Shown here: positions 43,560-51,920 of the stretch, piece after piece
How the letters are laid out: each line of letters opens with the position of its first letter
How positions within the stretch are numbered: the stretch's first letter is position 1
Made by a program: the position numbers and the translations under genes
Notes under the pieces: generated by a model
Told to the model about the DNA's origin: nothing
The model's input: only the letters and a program-made list of their open reading frames with translations
Databases searched by the model: none
Source of the DNA: Paenibacillus typhae
GTDB taxonomy: Bacteria; Bacillota; Bacilli; Paenibacillales; Paenibacillaceae
Assembly (NCBI RefSeq): GCF_900099765.1
Contig: NZ_FNDX01000005.1
Span: forward strand, 142,057 to 206,056
DNA length: 64,000 nt
Direction of reading: 5' to 3'

Positions 43560-44509
43560 AAGGAGCTGCGGTTCATGAGGAGCTGCTGCCGGGCATAAAT
43601 GTTACAGATCAGGTCATGACGCGCATACGGGAAATGGAGCCGGTACGGAGACGCAGCGCAATCCGGTTTGCCGGCAAAACCGCTGCAACCTCAGGGATGC
43701 TGGCTGTGGCGCTGCTGGTTGCAGCAACAGCTTATGCAGCCACGGAGTATATTCAGATCCGCAACAAGGCGGGAGAGGTTAAGGTACAGCATATTTTAAA
43801 CACGGATACAGAAGAGGAACGGTTAGCGAGGGGGACCTCCTCTTATTACAAGTATGAGCAGAAGCTGATGAATTTTGCCAAGCCGGGTGAGCAGCTTGTG
43901 TATTTTGTTAGAGGAGAGCCAATCTCTGAGGGTACAGGCAGACTGCTGCAGTTTGCATATAAGGAGGAACGGATCACTGAGTATTCCGCATTCCTTGATC
44001 AGATGAAGGCCAAGAGCTCACCGATCATTCTGCCGGAGACAGCCGGAGGGTATGATTTTAAATATGGTGGAGTGCAGCCCCTGTATCCAACCAAGGACGT
44101 AACAGATAACGACCCTGTCTATCGGCAGGCGTTGAGCGAATTGATCGGGGAAGCCAAAAAGGATAAGACGCGTAATTTATTTATGAAGGTGATGCCTTGG
44201 ACCGAAACCGGAGCGCTGAATGCACAATATAGGAAGGGTGGGGCTTTCATCAATCTCTGGGCTTTTATGATGAGTGGCGGTAACATGACGGTTCATCAGA
44301 AGCCTGCGGATAAAGCGGAGAAAATCAAAGTAGAGGGCAGGGAAGTCATCTACAATTATATCGATTACGGACCGAACTCATTTTTTTACCTGACATGGTA
44401 CAATGAGCCGAAGGATGCCTATATCCAGCTGAATTCCTGGGGCGACCGGGTGCTGACCAAGGAGCAGCTGCTGAAAGTGGCCGGGGAGTTGATTAAGGGC
44501 GGGCTGTAG
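43520..44509 (+). CDS. Putative anti-sigma factor, membrane protein
   Basis: 329 residues from a TTG with GAGGAGGAAA just upstream. The first 50 residues are cytosolic and charged. A membrane helix lies at about 53-72 (TSGMLAVALLVAATAYAA). About 250 residues outside follow, with no recognised domain; the pattern is like DUF4179/DUF4367-type extracellular domains. Overlap with the ECF sigma gene and topology suggest it holds the sigma factor at the membrane until a signal arrives. The zinc-binding HxxxCxxC motif of many anti-sigma factors is absent. Confidence 0.72.
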   Translation: MERAGVHSGHQDIKGAAVHEELLPGINVTDQVMTRIREMEPVRRRSAIRFAGKTAATSGMLAVALLVAATAYAATEYIQIRNKAGEVKVQHILNTDTEEERLARGTSSYYKYEQKLMNFAKPGEQLVYFVRGEPISEGTGRLLQFAYKEERITEYSAFLDQMKAKSSPIILPETAGGYDFKYGGVQPLYPTKDVTDNDPVYRQALSELIGEAKKDKTRNLFMKVMPWTETGALNAQYRKGGAFINLWAFMMSGGNMTVHQKPADKAEKIKVEGREVIYNYIDYGPNSFFYLTWYNEPKDAYIQLNSWGDRVLTKEQLLKVAGELIKGGL

Positions 44510-44516
44510 AGGTAGA

Positions 44517-44613
44517 GTTGAACGGCTTGCAGGGTTGAGGAAAGAAAAGGTGAGCGGCTTGCAGAGCTGTGAAATGAAAAGTTAAACGGCTTGCAGAGCT
44601 GTGAAAAGAAAAG
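44517..44613 (+). repeat. Three imperfect 31-33-base tandem repeats
   Basis: Units at 44517-44549, 44550-44580 and 44581-44613 share the core CGGCTTGCAG followed by an A/G-rich tail. They lie just behind the anti-sigma stop and before its terminator. Confidence 0.85.
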
Positions 44614-44625
44614 GATGGTACGGGT

Positions 44626-44660
44626 AACCCGGCTCCGCTTGCAGCGGGCCGGGTTATTTG
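44626..44660 (+). terminator. Terminator of the sigma/anti-sigma operon
   Basis: AACCCGGC (44626-44633) pairs with GCCGGGTT (44648-44655), with GCT/AGC inside, followed by ATTTG. Confidence 0.65.
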
Positions 44661-44775
44661 AATGCGGCGCCGTGTGTCTGTAAGGCAAAGGTACACGAGG
44701 TGGGGGCGGGTGCGTTTGATGAATGGGCAGACTGGAGGGACTCCCCGGAATTGGCAGCCGCCGGTTGGAACGGTT

Positions 44776-44888
44776 GGAATAAGGGGAATAGAGGGGGAAA
44801 TCCCATTAGGTCGGCTGTTGGCGGGTGGAATGAGGAGATTAGAGGGAAAAATCCCATTAAGTCGGCTGCTGGCGGGTGGAATGAGGAC
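44776..44888. repeat. Two 51-base direct repeats plus a partial third
   Basis: Units at 44776-44826 and 44827-44877 begin GGAAT and share the core ATCCCATTA then GTCGGCTG and end GGCGGGT. A third copy starts at 44878 and stops after 11 bases. The period is 17 codons, and the frame is open both ways, but there is no ribosome site, so I read it as an intergenic repeat rather than a gene. Confidence 0.8.
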
Positions 44889-44897
44889 AAGTAGAAA

Positions 44898-44930
44898 GGG
44901 AGGAAGGAACATTGAATGTTCCTTCCTCCC
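44898..44930. terminator. Strong bidirectional terminator
   Basis: GGGAGGAAGGAACA and TGTTCCTTCCTCCC form a perfect 14-base-pair stem with a five-base loop. The tail is TTGTC on the plus and TTTCTACTT on the minus strand. It probably ends the minus-strand sucAB transcript; 45068 to 44931 holds no other gene. Confidence 0.75.
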
Positions 44931-45067
44931 TTGTCGTATAGTGTATAACTGCCGGTCTGTTTAGAGAGCATTTAGTTATGATGAACTAACACAGTTAGCC
45001 AGCCGTTGGTATGGAGTCCAACAGTATTGCGGCATCTCTCGCTGTGGCTGCAGTTATTGCTGGCAGC

Positions 45068-46363
45068 TTACCCCTCCAGCAGCAGCGCTTCCGGATCTTC
45101 AAGCAGCTCCTTGACCTTGACGAGGAAGCTTACCGCCTCCGAGCCGTCCACGATCCGGTGATCGTAGGACAGGGCGATGTACATCATCGGCCGGTTGACA
45201 GTGGTTTCTTCGTCCAGGGCGATCGGACGGAGCTGGATCTTGTGCATGCCGAGAATACCGACCTGCGGGGTATTCAGGATTGGCGTGGAGAGCAGAGAGC
45301 CGAACACGCCGCCGTTTGTAATCGTAAAGGTGCCGCCCTGCAGCTCCGGCAGGCTGAGCGTGTTCGCGCGGGCCTTGGAGGCCAGCTCAAGAATCTGGCG
45401 CTCAATTTCCGGGAAGCTGAGCCGGTCCGCATCGCGTACCACAGGGACGACCAGACCTTCCTTGGCGGAAACGGCGATGCCGATGTCATAGTATTTTTTG
45501 ATCAGCAGCTCTTCGCCGTCGATCTCTGCATTCAGCAGGGGATAGGCCTTGAGCGCACCGATCACGGCTTTGGTGAAGAAGGACATGAAGCCGAGTCCGA
45601 CATCATGCTTCTCTTTGAAGGCATCCTTCCGCCGCTTGCGGATGTCGAGGATGGCCGTCATGTCCACCTCGTTGAAGGTGGTCAGCATGGCCGCCGTCTG
45701 CTGCGCTTCGACCAGGCGGCTGGCAATCGTCAGCCGCCGGCGCGACATGCGCTTGCGCTCTACGGCTTTGCCGTCCTGCGGCGCTGCATTAGCCGCAGCG
45801 GGCTTCGCCGCAGCCGGCACGGCCTGCGGCGCCGGTGCCGCTGGCGCAGCGGCCGCCTGGCCGGCTGCGCCGTGGCCGTTCACATCGGCCTGGGCAATCC
45901 GGCCGATGGGGTCGCGGGCAGTGACCTCGCCGAGGTCGATGCCCCGCTCCCGCGCGAGCTTGCGCGCCCCCGGCGTAGCCAGGGCCGCAGTGCTGCCGGC
46001 CGCGCCTTCGGGAGCGGCCGGAGCCGGTGCAGCGGCAGCAGGTGCCTGCGCTGCCGAAGCTGCAGCAGGCGCGCTGCTGCTTCCCCCGCTGTTCGCGCTG
46101 CTCTCCCCGCCGGCACCGCCGCCTGCCGCAGCCGCGCCGATCACGCCGATCGCCTCGCCGACGGCCACGTTCTCGCCCGCCTGGCGCAGGATGGCTGAGA
46201 TCACGCCATCCTCCTCGGCGCTGATCTCAAGATTCACCTTGTCGGTTTCAAGCTCGGCCAGCACATCGCCCTGGCCGACGGTGTCTCCTTCTTTTACCAG
46301 CCACTTGTATATCGTTCCTTCGGATATGGACTCGCCCAGATCGGGTACTTTAATTTCGGACAC
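45068..46363 (-). CDS. sucB: 2-oxoglutarate dehydrogenase E2 (dihydrolipoyl succinyltransferase)
   Basis: 431 residues. The lipoyl domain at 1-80 has the modified lysine in LETDKVNLE. An Ala/Pro-rich hinge follows, then an E3-binding domain at about 120-160 ([19 protein letters not shown]). A second hinge leads to the acyltransferase core at about 200-431, with the catalytic histidine and aspartate in YDHRIVDG. It transfers succinyl groups to CoA in the TCA cycle. It lies 55 bases behind sucA in the same direction. The E3 gene (lpd) is not in the window. Confidence 0.95.
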   Translation of the reverse strand: MSEIKVPDLGESISEGTIYKWLVKEGDTVGQGDVLAELETDKVNLEISAEEDGVISAILRQAGENVAVGEAIGVIGAAAAGGGAGGESSANSGGSSSAPAAASAAQAPAAAAPAPAAPEGAAGSTAALATPGARKLARERGIDLGEVTARDPIGRIAQADVNGHGAAGQAAAAPAAPAPQAVPAAAKPAAANAAPQDGKAVERKRMSRRRLTIASRLVEAQQTAAMLTTFNEVDMTAILDIRKRRKDAFKEKHDVGLGFMSFFTKAVIGALKAYPLLNAEIDGEELLIKKYYDIGIAVSAKEGLVVPVVRDADRLSFPEIERQILELASKARANTLSLPELQGGTFTITNGGVFGSLLSTPILNTPQVGILGMHKIQLRPIALDEETTVNRPMMYIALSYDHRIVDGSEAVSFLVKVKELLEDPEALLLEG

Positions 46364-46418
46364 AGGCCGTTACCTCCCCAAACTTAATAGTTTACGTTAT
46401 CACGATACCGTCTTCCCG

Positions 46419-49286
46419 TCAGGAGGACGGTACAGGCGCTTGTACTTGAGAGTTCGATTTCAGGGCTTCTGTAACAATGCGACGCTGCTCGAAGGTGTGA
46501 ACATCCGCATATCCGCTGGCCGGGCTGGACCGTTCAGGACGGCCGATATACCGGACACTGACCTGCTCCGGTGCAATATCACGCAGCCTTGGTTCCGTAT
46601 AACTCCAGCCGCCCATATTCTTAGGCTCCTCCTGTACCCAGACAATCTCCTCCAGGGAGGTCAGGCTGTTCAGGTGTGCAGCGAGCTCGGCCTGCGGGAA
46701 CGGATAGAGCTGCTCCAGACGGAGGATATGCAGCCAGGACCAGTCACGGCCGCCGGCCGCCTCCAGCTCGGTCTGCAGATCGATGGCTACCTTGCCGCTG
46801 CAGACAACCAGGCGCTTCACTTCAGCCGGCTTGCTGCCCAGCAGCGGCTCCGGAAGCACAGCCTGGAAGCTGCCGGAGGCAAGCTCCGCTCCCGGCGAGG
46901 TGCTGCGGGTGTTGCGGATCAGGCTCTTCGGAGCCATGATCACCAGCGGCCGGGCATCCGGCTGTCCGCACAAGGCGGCCTGGCGGCGCAGCAGGTGAAA
47001 GTACTGTGCGGCACTGGACAGGTTCGCTACCGTCCAGTTCTCTTCGGCCGAAAGCTGCAGGTACCGTTCCAGCCGTGCACTGGAATGCTCCGGCCCCTGG
47101 CCTTCATAGCCGTGCGGGAGGAGGATCGCCAGGTTGCTGCGCTGTGTCCATTTGGCCCGTCCGGCGGAGATGAACTGGTCAATGATGACCTGGGCGGCAT
47201 TGGCGAAATCGCCGTACTGGGCTTCCCAGAGCACAAAGGTATCCGGTGCGAACACATTATAGCCGTACTCATATCCCAGCACGGATGCTTCCGAAAGCGG
47301 GCTGTTATATACCCCGAAGGAAGCATTGGAGGATTTCAGCTGATGCAGCGGGGAGTAGAGTGCTCCGGTCTCGCTGTCATGCAGCACCAGATGACGGTGG
47401 GCGAAGGTGCCGCGCTGTGAATCCTGTCCGCTGAGGCGGATCGGAGTGCCGTCCTTCAGGATCGTTGCAAAAGCCAGTGTCTCGGCCAGCGCCCAGTCAA
47501 CCCGTTCCCCGTCCTTCAGTGCATCCTTGCGGCGCTGGAGAATCCGCTCCAGCTTAGGATACACCTTGAAGCCGGCGGGTGCTGTTAACAGCTCCTGGTT
47601 GATCTCCTTCAGTGTGCTGAGCGGGACCGCTGTCGGACGCGGAGCCTTGGACTCCGCTTCAAGCAACACCGATGTTTTGGACTCGCCGTTCTTATGCTTG
47701 CCTTCCTTCATGGATTCGAAGGCTGCCTGCAGGACGCTTTCTGATTCGGTACTCATGCGCTGCACTTCTTCCGCAGTGATGATCTTTTCGCTCTGCAGCC
47801 GCTGGGCATACAGCCTGTAGACCGTCGGATGGCTGCGGACTTTGCCGTAAACAACCGGCTGGGTTGTCTCCGGATCATCCATTTCATTATGGCCGTGACG
47901 GCGGTAGCCGATCAGATCAATGACGAAATCCTTTTTGAACAAATTGCGGTAAGCGCTAGCCAGGCGGACAGCCGAAATGCAGGCCTCCGGATCATCGGCA
48001 TTTACATGCACAATCGGGATTTCATAGCCTTTGGCCAGGTCACTGGCATAATGGGTAGAGCGGGAATCTTCGCTTTCCGTAGTGAAGCCGATGCGGTTAT
48101 TGACGATAATATGCACCGTTCCGCCATTCTGATAACCCTTCAATTTGCCGATATTAAGTGTTTCCGCAACGATGCCCTCACCGGGAAAAGCGGCATCCCC
48201 GTGCATCAGCACAGCCATGGCCTTGCTGGTATCCAGCTTCGGCAGGCCCGGTGTGCTCCGGTCCTCCTGAGCTGCACGGGTAAAGCCCTCAACAACAGGA
48301 TTAACAAATTCCAGATGGCTGGGATTGTTGGCCAGCGTAATCCGTGTGCGAACCGTTTCTCCCTGGCGTACAGCGCGGTCAGCGCCAAGATGGTATTTGA
48401 CATCCCCGGTCCAGCCGTAGTTGATTCCCATTGAGCCTTCGGAAGGAAACAGCTCCTTATTCGGAGAATGATGGAACTCTGAGAAAATAATATCATACGG
48501 CTTGCCCAAAATGTGAGCCAATACGTTAAGACGTCCGCGGTGAGCCATCCCCATAAGAATATGCTCTGCACCGTCGTGTGCCGCAGCGCGCACGATCTCA
48601 TCCAGCATCGGTACCAAGGCATCGTTGCCTTCAAGGCTGAAACGCTTCTGGCCGACAAAGGTTTTGTGCAGGAAGGTCTCGAACTGCTCCACCTGGATCA
48701 GCCGGTTCAGCAGCTCCTTGCGTTCATTATTGTTCAGCGGAGCGGGGGAGCTCAGGGATTCCGCCTGGCTGTTCAGCCAGCGCAGCTCCTTCTCCTCGTG
48801 CACATGCCCGAATTCATAGGCGATAGTCCGGGTGTAAGCCTGAAGCATCCGCTGAACCGCGTCCCAGGCGGTTTTGACATCAGCAGGCGCGTTCTCCCAG
48901 ATCAGCGAGGCAGGCATTGCCGTCAGATCCTCACGGGTCAGATCATAGGTACGGAAATCCAGCCATTGGGCCATCGGATTCTCACCGCGCTCAAGCGGAT
49001 CAATATTGGCGGCGCGGTGGCCATGTATACGAATGTTGGCGATCAGCTTGGAGGCTCTTACCGCCTTTTTCAGCCACTCGGCATCCCCGGTGACAGCAGG
49101 CATCGGAGCCGGTTCCGGTACAGGTTCCATCGGAGGCGGTCCGGATGCAGTAAACAGATCGCGGTAATTAGGTTCTACTGAAGAAGGATCATTGATAAAC
49201 TGTTCATACTTGTCTTGGATATAGCCCAGATTGGGTCCGTGATAATTGCTCCAAACGGATTCATTATAGGGTCCTTTGGCTGCCAT
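46419..49286 (-). CDS. sucA: 2-oxoglutarate dehydrogenase E1
   Basis: 955 residues, the normal size for OdhA/SucA. The enzyme decarboxylates 2-oxoglutarate with thiamine diphosphate and loads succinyl onto the E2 lipoyl group. Visible are the N-terminal segment (SVWSNYHGPNLGYIQDKYEQF), the substrate/TPP motif AHRGRLNVLAHILGKP, MHGDAAFPGEGIVAETLN, VNNRIGFTT and the C-terminal VWVQEEPKNMGGWSY. AGGAGG lies upstream of the ATG. It forms an operon with sucB. Confidence 0.96.
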   Translation of the reverse strand: MAAKGPYNESVWSNYHGPNLGYIQDKYEQFINDPSSVEPNYRDLFTASGPPPMEPVPEPAPMPAVTGDAEWLKKAVRASKLIANIRIHGHRAANIDPLERGENPMAQWLDFRTYDLTREDLTAMPASLIWENAPADVKTAWDAVQRMLQAYTRTIAYEFGHVHEEKELRWLNSQAESLSSPAPLNNNERKELLNRLIQVEQFETFLHKTFVGQKRFSLEGNDALVPMLDEIVRAAAHDGAEHILMGMAHRGRLNVLAHILGKPYDIIFSEFHHSPNKELFPSEGSMGINYGWTGDVKYHLGADRAVRQGETVRTRITLANNPSHLEFVNPVVEGFTRAAQEDRSTPGLPKLDTSKAMAVLMHGDAAFPGEGIVAETLNIGKLKGYQNGGTVHIIVNNRIGFTTESEDSRSTHYASDLAKGYEIPIVHVNADDPEACISAVRLASAYRNLFKKDFVIDLIGYRRHGHNEMDDPETTQPVVYGKVRSHPTVYRLYAQRLQSEKIITAEEVQRMSTESESVLQAAFESMKEGKHKNGESKTSVLLEAESKAPRPTAVPLSTLKEINQELLTAPAGFKVYPKLERILQRRKDALKDGERVDWALAETLAFATILKDGTPIRLSGQDSQRGTFAHRHLVLHDSETGALYSPLHQLKSSNASFGVYNSPLSEASVLGYEYGYNVFAPDTFVLWEAQYGDFANAAQVIIDQFISAGRAKWTQRSNLAILLPHGYEGQGPEHSSARLERYLQLSAEENWTVANLSSAAQYFHLLRRQAALCGQPDARPLVIMAPKSLIRNTRSTSPGAELASGSFQAVLPEPLLGSKPAEVKRLVVCSGKVAIDLQTELEAAGGRDWSWLHILRLEQLYPFPQAELAAHLNSLTSLEEIVWVQEEPKNMGGWSYTEPRLRDIAPEQVSVRYIGRPERSSPASGYADVHTFEQRRIVTEALKSNSQVQAPVPSS

Positions 49287-49379
49287 GAATACATCCTCCT
49301 AACGGATGAACCCCACATGCTCCAGAAAAAGCACCAGCAGCTGGCGGGGCTGATATGTTTGCGGTTTCATTTCACTACT

Positions 49380-49408
49380 ATTGTGCAACTTTAACGTCTG
49401 CTAATCAA
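49380..49408 (-). promoter_or_regulatory. Possible promoter of sucA-sucB
   Basis: On the minus strand TTGATT, a 17-base spacer and CACAAT, about 95 bases before the sucA start. The -10 is weak. Confidence 0.4.
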
Positions 49409-49409
49409 T

Positions 49410-49748
49410 TCATACTTTGTGCAAATCCGTTCGCAAAACGGTATGATTCAGGCCTTAATTCATCCAGAACCATCATAAATGCGGAGAGCTGATTGGATCT
49501 TGGGAAATTGGGTAAATAAGTCTATATTTGCTTATAGGAAAATAGGTTGAGCACTCCGCTAGTTTTAGGTCATAGCGCACAGTTTTCATATAGTTTAATC
49601 AAAATATTACAAAATGAATCGTGAACACCGAAGATATTCCTATAAAATATTTCCAACAATCGACACACTTTTTGTGGAAGGTGCTATATAATGTTATTGC
49701 AGATAGCGGTTTCATTCATTATTAGCCAGATCCTTTCATGTAAAGGGT
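49410..49748 (+). other. Intergenic region holding the sinI promoter
   Basis: An AT-rich stretch without a gene. TATAAT at 49687-49692 is the clear -10 of the riboswitch transcript; its -35 is weak (CACACT at 17-base spacing). A small hairpin CCTTT-CATG-TAAAGG lies at 49732-49745. I see no operator for SinR here. Confidence 0.55.
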
Positions 49749-49833
49749 CCAGTAAAGGGTAAACCTGGACGAAAGACAGGGGCACAAAGTCTCGGATCTA
49801 ATGTAGAAATACTATGATGGCCGGACTGCCTGG
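49749..49833 (+). promoter_or_regulatory. Cyclic di-GMP-I riboswitch (GEMM-I)
   Basis: The aptamer core is unmistakable: TAAAGGGTAAACC, the tetraloop-bearing P2 (CTGGACGAAAGACAGG, with GAAA), then GCACAAAGTC joining into P3, and the P3 end ATGATGGCCGG with ACTGCC. CCAG/CTGG closes P1. The tetraloop and its receptor region are in the usual places. The ribosome site of the SinI-like gene starts 15 bases after P1. No terminator stands between, so control is more likely at translation than at termination; direction is not readable. Confidence 0.9.
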
Positions 49834-49860
49834 GGACGCGTAATCTTAGGAGGAGATTTC

Positions 49861-50013
49861 TTGGATAAGTCCAACCAGGGGAATGTCGGAGAACTGCAGA
49901 CGGGTGATCTGGATCTAGAGTGGGTGTACTTAATGATGGCGGCCAGAAAGGCCGGCCTCAAGGTGGAGGAAATCCGCCGGTTTTTGAGTGAAAAAGCTTT
50001 GCAGGCGATGTAG
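49861..50013 (+). CDS. sinI: SinI-like antirepressor
   Basis: 50 residues from a TTG with AGGAGG seven bases upstream. The SinI dimerisation motif fills the middle: LEWVYLMMAARKAGLKVEEI followed by RRFLSE. It matches the SinI pattern (acidic-x-W-x-x-L-M-x-x-A, then I-x-x-x-E-I-R-x-x-L). SinI binds SinR and frees matrix genes from repression. In Bacillus subtilis sinI lies directly before sinR. Here it faces sinR across a shared terminator and is headed by a c-di-GMP riboswitch instead of a Spo0A promoter. The gene is too short for usual gene finders. Confidence 0.85.
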   Translation: MDKSNQGNVGELQTGDLDLEWVYLMMAARKAGLKVEEIRRFLSEKALQAM

Positions 50014-50036
50014 TGCAGTAGAGCATCCGGATATTA

Positions 50037-50083
50037 CATACAAAAAAGGGCACAGCGAACGAGGCTGTGTCCTTTTTTGTATG
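50037..50083. terminator. Shared bidirectional terminator of sinI and sinR
   Basis: CATACAAAAAAGGGCACAGC and GCTGTGTCCTTTTTTGTATG pair over 20 bases with one wobble around a seven-base loop. The A and T runs serve both directions. Confidence 0.92.
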
Positions 50084-50108
50084 TCCGGAAGGGAAAACCT
50101 CCGGATAT

Positions 50109-50450
50109 CTATTCCTTCTGCTCCAGCCGCCATTTCTGATAGTCCAGAAACTCCTTGAATTCCCGCTTGCTTATGCCGGAAGCCATAGCCTCCTGTACGA
50201 GACGGAACCATTCTCCGTCAAGCGAAGCTTCCTGCGCTTCTACAGGTTCACCGTACAGCAAGACATGAATGGATACCTGAAGCGCATCAGCCATCTTCTC
50301 AATGAACTGGATGGAGGGGTTGGATTGAATATTTCTTTCCACATTGCTCAGGTATGATTTCGCCACGTCCGCCTTATCCGCAAGCTCGGATAAAGACAGG
50401 CCCTTCTCCACGCGGAGCTGATGAATGCGACTTCCTAAATGTTCCGGCAC
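50109..50450 (-). CDS. sinR: SinR-like biofilm repressor
   Basis: 113 residues (Bacillus subtilis SinR has 111) from a GTG at 50450 with GGAGGGG nine bases upstream. The N-terminal XRE helix-turn-helix is LGSRIHQLRVEKGLSLSELA then YLSNVERNIQSNPSI, very close to SinR. The C-terminal SinI-like dimerisation segment is DGEWFRLVQEAMASGISKREF. It should repress matrix genes and be neutralised by SinI. It diverges from the matrix operon, and SinR-like boxes fill the region between, so it may also control itself. Confidence 0.9.
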   Translation of the reverse strand: MPEHLGSRIHQLRVEKGLSLSELADKADVAKSYLSNVERNIQSNPSIQFIEKMADALQVSIHVLLYGEPVEAQEASLDGEWFRLVQEAMASGISKREFKEFLDYQKWRLEQKE

Positions 50451-50619
50451 AGTTAAACGCCCCTCCGCACTTTTTGTTAACAGTATAGCAAATAACCCTA
50501 CGACGGACAAAGGACTATCCAAAAAGTTATGGATCCATTTGTAAATCCCCGCACCCTAATTTCCATCTCTGTAACTGAATCCATTGTACACGGCGATAAT
50601 ATCTGTTTTCTGTAAAAAT

Positions 50620-50787
50620 GTTCTCTAAAAAGTACGATATCATGAGCAAACCGCTGAAAAACAGAGGAAAAGTCCATCAATATCGTTCTTTATAACGAAT
50701 TTTACTCGAAAATGAGAGTTTAATTTTGTAAGGGCGATGGCATATACTAAGGCCAAGGTTCTTTATAACGAACAAAATATGTTCTTC
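50620..50787 (+). promoter_or_regulatory. SinR-box cluster and matrix operon promoter
   Basis: The known SinR recognition motif GTTCTYT appears at 50620-50626 (GTTCTCT), 50685-50691 and 50758-50764 (GTTCTTT), with a near match GTTCTTC at 50781-50787. The 50758 copy is inside the near-palindrome GTTCTTTATAACGAAC. A likely promoter is TTAATT at 50720-50725 with TATACT at 50743-50748 (17-base spacer), so boxes lie upstream of the -35 and just behind the start site. The rest of 50451-50857 holds no gene. Confidence 0.7.
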
Positions 50788-50857
50788 ATAAAGATCATAT
50801 AACTGATAGATGAACTAGTATGCATGCCACGTGCACACTATTAAAGGAGAGGCTCAA

Positions 50858-51907
50858 ATGAGGCTTTCACGGACATCGCGCAAGAAGAATAAAAGCAGAC
50901 TTAACCTCCCGCGGCTTGCCGGAATCGTAGTCATTTCTGCTTATGGAATCGGCCAAATCACCTCACCGACCTATGCGCTTATTACCAGCAGTACAGCGTC
51001 GGAATCCGGCATTACGAGTGCATTTGTTTTCCCGGTTACAGTGGATCAATTAGCCAATCAGGCCAGCGATGCGATGAACCGGGCTATTCTGAAACATGAG
51101 GCGGCAAAAGGGGCACTGGCAGACATAGCAGACAAGGATGCGGATTCCAAAAAGGCAGGGAATCAGATTGGAAATATTCAGGAGGCTGCCGAACAGGCGC
51201 GCAGAGCAGCTGCTTCTGCCGCTGAATTGCTGGCTCAGCTCGAGGCTTACTCTCTGCGGTCACAGCAGGAGCTTGCGCAGCAAAGAGCAGAAATGGATCT
51301 TAGGCTGGCTCCTGCAGGAGTCACCATTGATCAGCTGGATACAGCGCAGCAGACCGATCCCGCTGCATTTGAACAGCTGCTGGTCAAGGCTGATCTGACC
51401 ATGATCGAATTTCAGGAAATGGTCCGCAGACTTGCTTCCACTGTGCGGGTAGATACATACGTGCGGGCGGCCTATCAGCAGGCTTTGACAGCGGCCTCTC
51501 AAGCCGGAAGCTACGCCGATGAAACTGCACAGCTGTATGTACAGGCAACGGAAGCTCTGCAGGAGCTCAAAGCAGCCGAGGAAAAGGCGAAGCTCGAAGC
51601 AGAGAAGAAGGCGAAGCTGGAAGCAGAGAAGAAGGCGAAGCTCGAAGCGGAGGAGAAGGCGAAGCTCGAAGCAGATAAGAAAGCGAAGCTCGAAGCGGAA
51701 GAGAAGGCGAAGCTGGAAGCAGAGGAGAAGGCGAAGTCCGAAGCGGATGAGAAGACAAAGCCCGGGACTCAGGAGCCGGCACAGCCGGAAGCTGAACCAG
51801 CAAGGCCCGATGCATCTGAACCTGCCGTGCCGGATGTGCCTGTAGCGGACACGAATACTGACGCTATAACCGTAAAAATAGGACACGACAAAACAGATTT
51901 TAATTAA
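50858..51907 (+). CDS. Secreted repeat protein in the tapA position
   Basis: 349 residues from the ATG at 50858 (AAAGGAGA upstream). The basic N terminus, then LPRLAGIVVISAYGIGQI, forms a long signal peptide. A short TasA/camelysin-like stretch (TSSTASESGITSAFVFPVT) is followed by a helical domain with many Ala and Gln. Seven 8-residue repeats of the KAKLEAEE type come next, then a tail rich in Pro and Glu. It is the first gene before sipW and the TasA-type genes, the place of tapA in Bacillus subtilis, but has no clear similarity to TapA. It could anchor or space matrix fibres (inferred). Confidence 0.75.
   Translation: MRLSRTSRKKNKSRLNLPRLAGIVVISAYGIGQITSPTYALITSSTASESGITSAFVFPVTVDQLANQASDAMNRAILKHEAAKGALADIADKDADSKKAGNQIGNIQEAAEQARRAAASAAELLAQLEAYSLRSQQELAQQRAEMDLRLAPAGVTIDQLDTAQQTDPAAFEQLLVKADLTMIEFQEMVRRLASTVRVDTYVRAAYQQALTAASQAGSYADETAQLYVQATEALQELKAAEEKAKLEAEKKAKLEAEKKAKLEAEEKAKLEADKKAKLEAEEKAKLEAEEKAKSEADEKTKPGTQEPAQPEAEPARPDASEPAVPDVPVADTNTDAITVKIGHDKTDFN
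51584..51751 (+). repeat. Seven 24-base coding repeats (KAKLEAEE type)
   Basis: Seven in-frame copies of a 24-base unit (AAGGCGAAGCTCGAAGCAGA and four more bases) encode K-A-K-L-E-A-(E/D)-(K/E); the last copy has Ser for Leu. Near-identity of the DNA suggests recent expansion or ready slippage. Confidence 0.92.
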
Positions 51908-51920
51908 GGAGATGCCTCAA

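Noticed and set aside
44658..44894. Open frame with repeated WNEE...NPIKSA-type segments over the 51-base repeats
   Set aside because: No ribosome site, odd composition and open frames on both strands; the openness follows from the repeat period being a multiple of three.
45549..47420. Long plus-strand open frame across sucB and sucA
   Set aside because: It is antisense to two certain genes; GC-rich codon bias of sucAB keeps the opposite frame open. Ala/Arg/Pro-rich translation matches no family.
51567..51886. Leucine/arginine-rich reverse frames over the 24-base repeats
   Set aside because: They arise from the periodic coding repeats on the plus strand.
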